This document shows, piece after piece, positions 5,813-8,313 of a DNA stretch of 8,313 bases. The notes below the pieces were generated by a model. The model was not told the origin of the DNA. It saw nothing but the letters and a program-made list of their open reading frames with translations, and did no database searches. Origin of the DNA: Candidatus Thorarchaeota archaeon (lineage in GTDB: Archaea > Asgardarchaeota > Thorarchaeia > Thorarchaeales > Thorarchaeaceae). The DNA lies in contig JAEORI010000093.1 of the NCBI GenBank assembly GCA_016840965.1, positions 1-8,313 on the forward strand, read 5' to 3'. The position numbers and the translations under genes are program-made. The first letter of the stretch is position 1, and each line of letters starts with the position of its first letter.

Positions 5813-7573
5813 TCAATCACTTCCTTCTGATGATCTTAATAGTAGTCTTCCTAATCTCGATTTCAACTTTATACCGAAAGATATCACCCTTGATGAAATC
5901 CCATATCTGAGGATGTATATTAGGCCAAAACCAATCACGCCTAGATATCCAAATATTGCAATAACTATAGGTAGAAATCTACTGTCTTCCGTCAGTAATA
6001 AGAATAGGCCCATTGTACCAAGTAACCCAAATATCCAATAATCAGAATCCTTGATATCAATTTCAAACCCGCGTATTTTTAGTTGCTGTATTTTTCCTTT
6101 AACAGAGTTGAATTTTCTCCCAGTTGAACCTACAATACCAAGAGGCATGAATAGGACAATGATAATGTACATCACCCCTAGTCCAACCAACCAAAACCTT
6201 CCATCCAAGTTTAGAACATTTGTGATGAAGTCTACTAGATTCAACTCAGAGTACGCTACTACTCCTGCTCCTAGTAATGGACCAAATAGTGTACCAAGTC
6301 CTCCGATGATGGTGAAGAGCATCGCATCAATAGTTACATTAACTCCTAAAGCAGTATCCGGACCAATGGTCCTGATATATGGTGCATACAATGCTCCAGC
6401 AAGACCAGCGATTGCACCACTTATAACTAGTACTACCATCTTTGCTCGAAAACTGTTGTAACCCAAAGCTTCAGCCCTTTCTTCATTTTGAGCGACAGCA
6501 GTAATCATTCTCCCAAAAGGAGATACAATCAGTCTTCTTATGAAAACATAGATTATCGTAACGCAAGTCAATACTAGATAGTATTGCACAGGAATGGTGT
6601 AGTAGAAAATGGAGGAATCTTCAATCCATAATGATACCATTTCAGCAATGTTCGTACTAAAGCAGACAATGAAACCCAGTATGATGGTGATTATAATGAC
6701 GAATGGTAGGATATACGAATTCAGGCTATTTGTTGGTTTTACATTCTCTATCACTAATTGACTCTCAGAATATTCAAAAGGATCACTAATAGATTTGTTC
6801 CGTTCATTCCAGTAGAGAATAATCATCACAATAAAGCCTATGAATATTAATGCAAGTCCGAGTATATTTGTTGCAAATATCAAGAGGACAGCTATATAGG
6901 CAACCATAACTGGAGCGACCAAGAATAGGCCAAATCTTTCTGTCCTTTTCTTCAAGTATAGAATGACCATTCCGATAAAACCTGCAAGAAATACAAACGA
7001 AATTGTGACAAAGAATAGATAGGCTGGACCCGTTCTTAAGAGATCAGGAGTTGGCATCGTCAATCCTGTTTCTCCCCCAGAGATTGCAGGATTTTGAGCA
7101 AAGAAATTATAGATGAACATCGCTATCGCTAATGCAATAAATGCAAACGCTGTGCCCTTCATTCGATTAGTTGTCAACCCCATCAATAGCCCTAGTCCTG
7201 CACCAATCATCGTTGCCAGAATTATTGTTAATGGATATGGAATAGCTGCAATTAGATTGAAAGGCGGGGGGAGTAAACTTGGAATTAATGTAAATGCCAT
7301 GAAATAAGCACTCACACCAAAAAGTGCAACATGCCCGAAATTCAGAATTGATGTTCGTCCCAATTGCAAATCAAATGACATTGCAAGAAGACCAAGAATC
7401 ATTATACGAGTCGCTAGGTACATTAGAGTTCTGATTGGAGATGTGCCTGCCGTTGTACTCAATGGTAGTATATACAAAAAGGCGAGAACAGCTAATAGTG
7501 TTCTATTCTTTGATAGTATCCCGGGTATTGCTTGGAGTAACGATTTGCTTACCTTACTGTCTTCGTTATGCAT
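5813..7573 (-). CDS. livM: LivM-type branched-chain amino-acid/carboxylate ABC permease, enlarged
   Basis: This is an integral membrane permease subunit of a Liv-type importer, pairing with LivH. Family landmarks are GRTSILNFGHVALFGVSAYF (72-91), SGGETGLTMP (165-174), the ATPase-contact loop SPFGRMITAVAQNEERAEAL (351-370) followed by GYNSFRAKM, AGLAGALYAP (389-398), GGLGTLFGPLLGAG (424-437) and FMPLGIVG (475-482). At 586 residues it is well over the usual 300-425. The excess is in two places: a block at about 183-322, between the GGETGL motif and the FYYTIP segment, with about four extra hydrophobic segments; and a tail at about 484-586 with two more (about 512-528 and 532-556) and a basic end. 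It starts at ATG 7573 with AGGAGGG (7584-7590) 10 bases upstream, and overlaps the end of livH by 8 bases. The cargo could be an amino acid or, as in some relatives, an aromatic or other carboxylate. Confidence 0.95.
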   Translation of the reverse strand: MHNEDSKVSKSLLQAIPGILSKNRTLLAVLAFLYILPLSTTAGTSPIRTLMYLATRIMILGLLAMSFDLQLGRTSILNFGHVALFGVSAYFMAFTLIPSLLPPPFNLIAAIPYPLTIILATMIGAGLGLLMGLTTNRMKGTAFAFIALAIAMFIYNFFAQNPAISGGETGLTMPTPDLLRTGPAYLFFVTISFVFLAGFIGMVILYLKKRTERFGLFLVAPVMVAYIAVLLIFATNILGLALIFIGFIVMIILYWNERNKSISDPFEYSESQLVIENVKPTNSLNSYILPFVIIITIILGFIVCFSTNIAEMVSLWIEDSSIFYYTIPVQYYLVLTCVTIIYVFIRRLIVSPFGRMITAVAQNEERAEALGYNSFRAKMVVLVISGAIAGLAGALYAPYIRTIGPDTALGVNVTIDAMLFTIIGGLGTLFGPLLGAGVVAYSELNLVDFITNVLNLDGRFWLVGLGVMYIIIVLFMPLGIVGSTGRKFNSVKGKIQQLKIRGFEIDIKDSDYWIFGLLGTMGLFLLLTEDSRFLPIVIAIFGYLGVIGFGLIYILRYGISSRVISFGIKLKSRLGRLLLRSSEGSD

Positions 7574-8313
7574 GACCCGTCAACCCTCCTGGCTTTACTA
7601 TCAGAATAACCGCCATAATGATGAAAATAATGATGTTCTCAAGAAATGGAATGAAGTATGATGCAAATTGAATTGACAACCCAACTATCAATGCACCAAA
7701 GAAGGTCCCCTCAAAGCGACCGTAGTGGGCACCTCCAACAACAACTATTACAAATGCATATATGAGATATGTGAGGCCATGACCTGCATTTGCTCCTATT
7801 ATTGGGACTAGTACAGCTCCTGACAATCCTGCAAGACCTGCCCCCAACATGAACACGATTGTAAACAATTTCTTGATATCTGTCCCTAGTGCTTCAACCA
7901 TCTCTTTATCTTCTATGCCCGCTTGAATCTGAAGTCCGATACGTGTCTTCCTGAAACCAATGAACATAATTCCAGCAACTGCAAAACCTAGAAAAATCAG
8001 GAAAATATGGTATAGCTCAAATATGATTCCCCCACCCAAACTAATAGTGCCACTTATGAAGAATTCATGAAGTTGTGACCTAGGAATAATGAAATAGGAG
8101 AATTGTGGAGGTCCCCAGATTATTTCTGCAACCTGTGTGATGATAAACATAAAACCAACTGTCAACAGTATCTGAGCAATTGGATTACCATAAAGCCGTC
8201 GAATGGTAAAGAATTCAATTCCTCCACCGATAAGAGCCATAACAGCTGTGGCTCCAAGAGCACTTACAATAAAAGCTACAAGTGAAAGGACAAAATGATT
8301 CCCTCCGAAAAGA
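7566..8313 (-). CDS. livH: LivH-type branched-chain amino-acid/carboxylate ABC permease (5' end outside window)
   Basis: The frame is open from the right edge to a TAA at 7568-7566, giving 248 residues. LivH proteins are usually about 290-310, so some 45-60 N-terminal residues lie outside. The in-frame ATG at 8240 is internal, because the 24 residues before it (starting LFGGNHFVLSLVAFIV) continue the permease fold. Landmarks after that ATG are IEFFTIRRLYGNPIAQILLT, the ATPase-contact loop KTRIGLQIQAGIEDKEMVEA then LGTDIKKLF, LGAGLAGLSGAVLVP, the FVIVVVGGAHYGRFEGTFFG segment, and a final VKPGGLTG. All are typical of LivH, and the size is normal apart from the cut. Its end overlaps the livM start by 8 bases, so the two permease halves are translationally coupled. 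Confidence 0.95.
   Translation of the reverse strand, partial: LFGGNHFVLSLVAFIVSALGATAVMALIGGGIEFFTIRRLYGNPIAQILLTVGFMFIITQVAEIIWGPPQFSYFIIPRSQLHEFFISGTISLGGGIIFELYHIFLIFLGFAVAGIMFIGFRKTRIGLQIQAGIEDKEMVEALGTDIKKLFTIVFMLGAGLAGLSGAVLVPIIGANAGHGLTYLIYAFVIVVVGGAHYGRFEGTFFGALIVGLSIQFASYFIPFLENIIIFIIMAVILIVKPGGLTGHA

Noticed and set aside
5812..5820. GTG at 5820 as the start of hydrolase A
   Set aside because: The purine-rich ribosome site is only about 2 bases from the GTG but well spaced for the ATG at 5811, and the related hydrolase B starts at the equivalent MP position.
5033..6461. Plus-strand open frames of about 70-136 codons, notably 6051-6461 and 5033-5347
   Set aside because: They are antisense to well-supported genes, show no recognisable motifs, and are shadows of the coding frames on the minus strand.

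Overview
The window holds a single run of seven genes, all on the minus strand, so transcription runs from the right edge to the left edge. The DNA is AT-rich (roughly 40% GC by eye). Shine-Dalgarno-like motifs stand before most starts. The organism cannot be fixed from this window. An archaeon is my preferred guess, possibly of an Asgard-type lineage. The reasons are a binding protein with no lipobox that ends in a Pro/Thr-rich stretch typical of archaeal membrane-anchored binding proteins, and a TATA-like box at a sensible distance upstream of it. A bacterium is not excluded.

Layout in transcription order: a LivH-type permease (5' end outside the window); an enlarged LivM-type permease; alpha/beta hydrolase A; a ketoacyl synthase III (FabH)-fold protein; an AMP-forming acyl-CoA synthetase; alpha/beta hydrolase B; then, after a 134-base gap with its own promoter-like signals, a LivK-type binding protein whose 3' end lies outside the window. 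The junctions are tight: 8 bases of overlap between livH and livM, about 1 base between livM and hydrolase A, 58 bases before the synthase, 1 base of overlap between synthase and ligase, and 2 bases between ligase and hydrolase B. The first six genes therefore look like one operon. The two ATPase genes (livG and livF type) are not in the window and may lie upstream.

Read as a unit, the genes suggest uptake of a small carboxylate or amino-acid-like compound (binding protein plus LivH/LivM), activation to a CoA thioester (synthetase), and processing by a thiolase-fold protein and two Ser-His-Asp hydrolases. The substrate cannot be read from the sequence. The most unusual points are: (1) the synthase-fold protein keeps the nucleophilic Cys but has Thr and Tyr where FabH has its catalytic His and Asn; (2) LivM is 586 residues long, with an internal block of about four extra membrane segments and a two-segment C-terminal extension; (3) an import system is interrupted by a compact thioester-chemistry cassette bracketed by two related hydrolases; (4) a 14-bp imperfect hairpin/dyad lies between a TATA-like box and the binding-protein start; and (5) a 13-codon mini-ORF with the best ribosome site in its gap ends on the start of the synthase gene.
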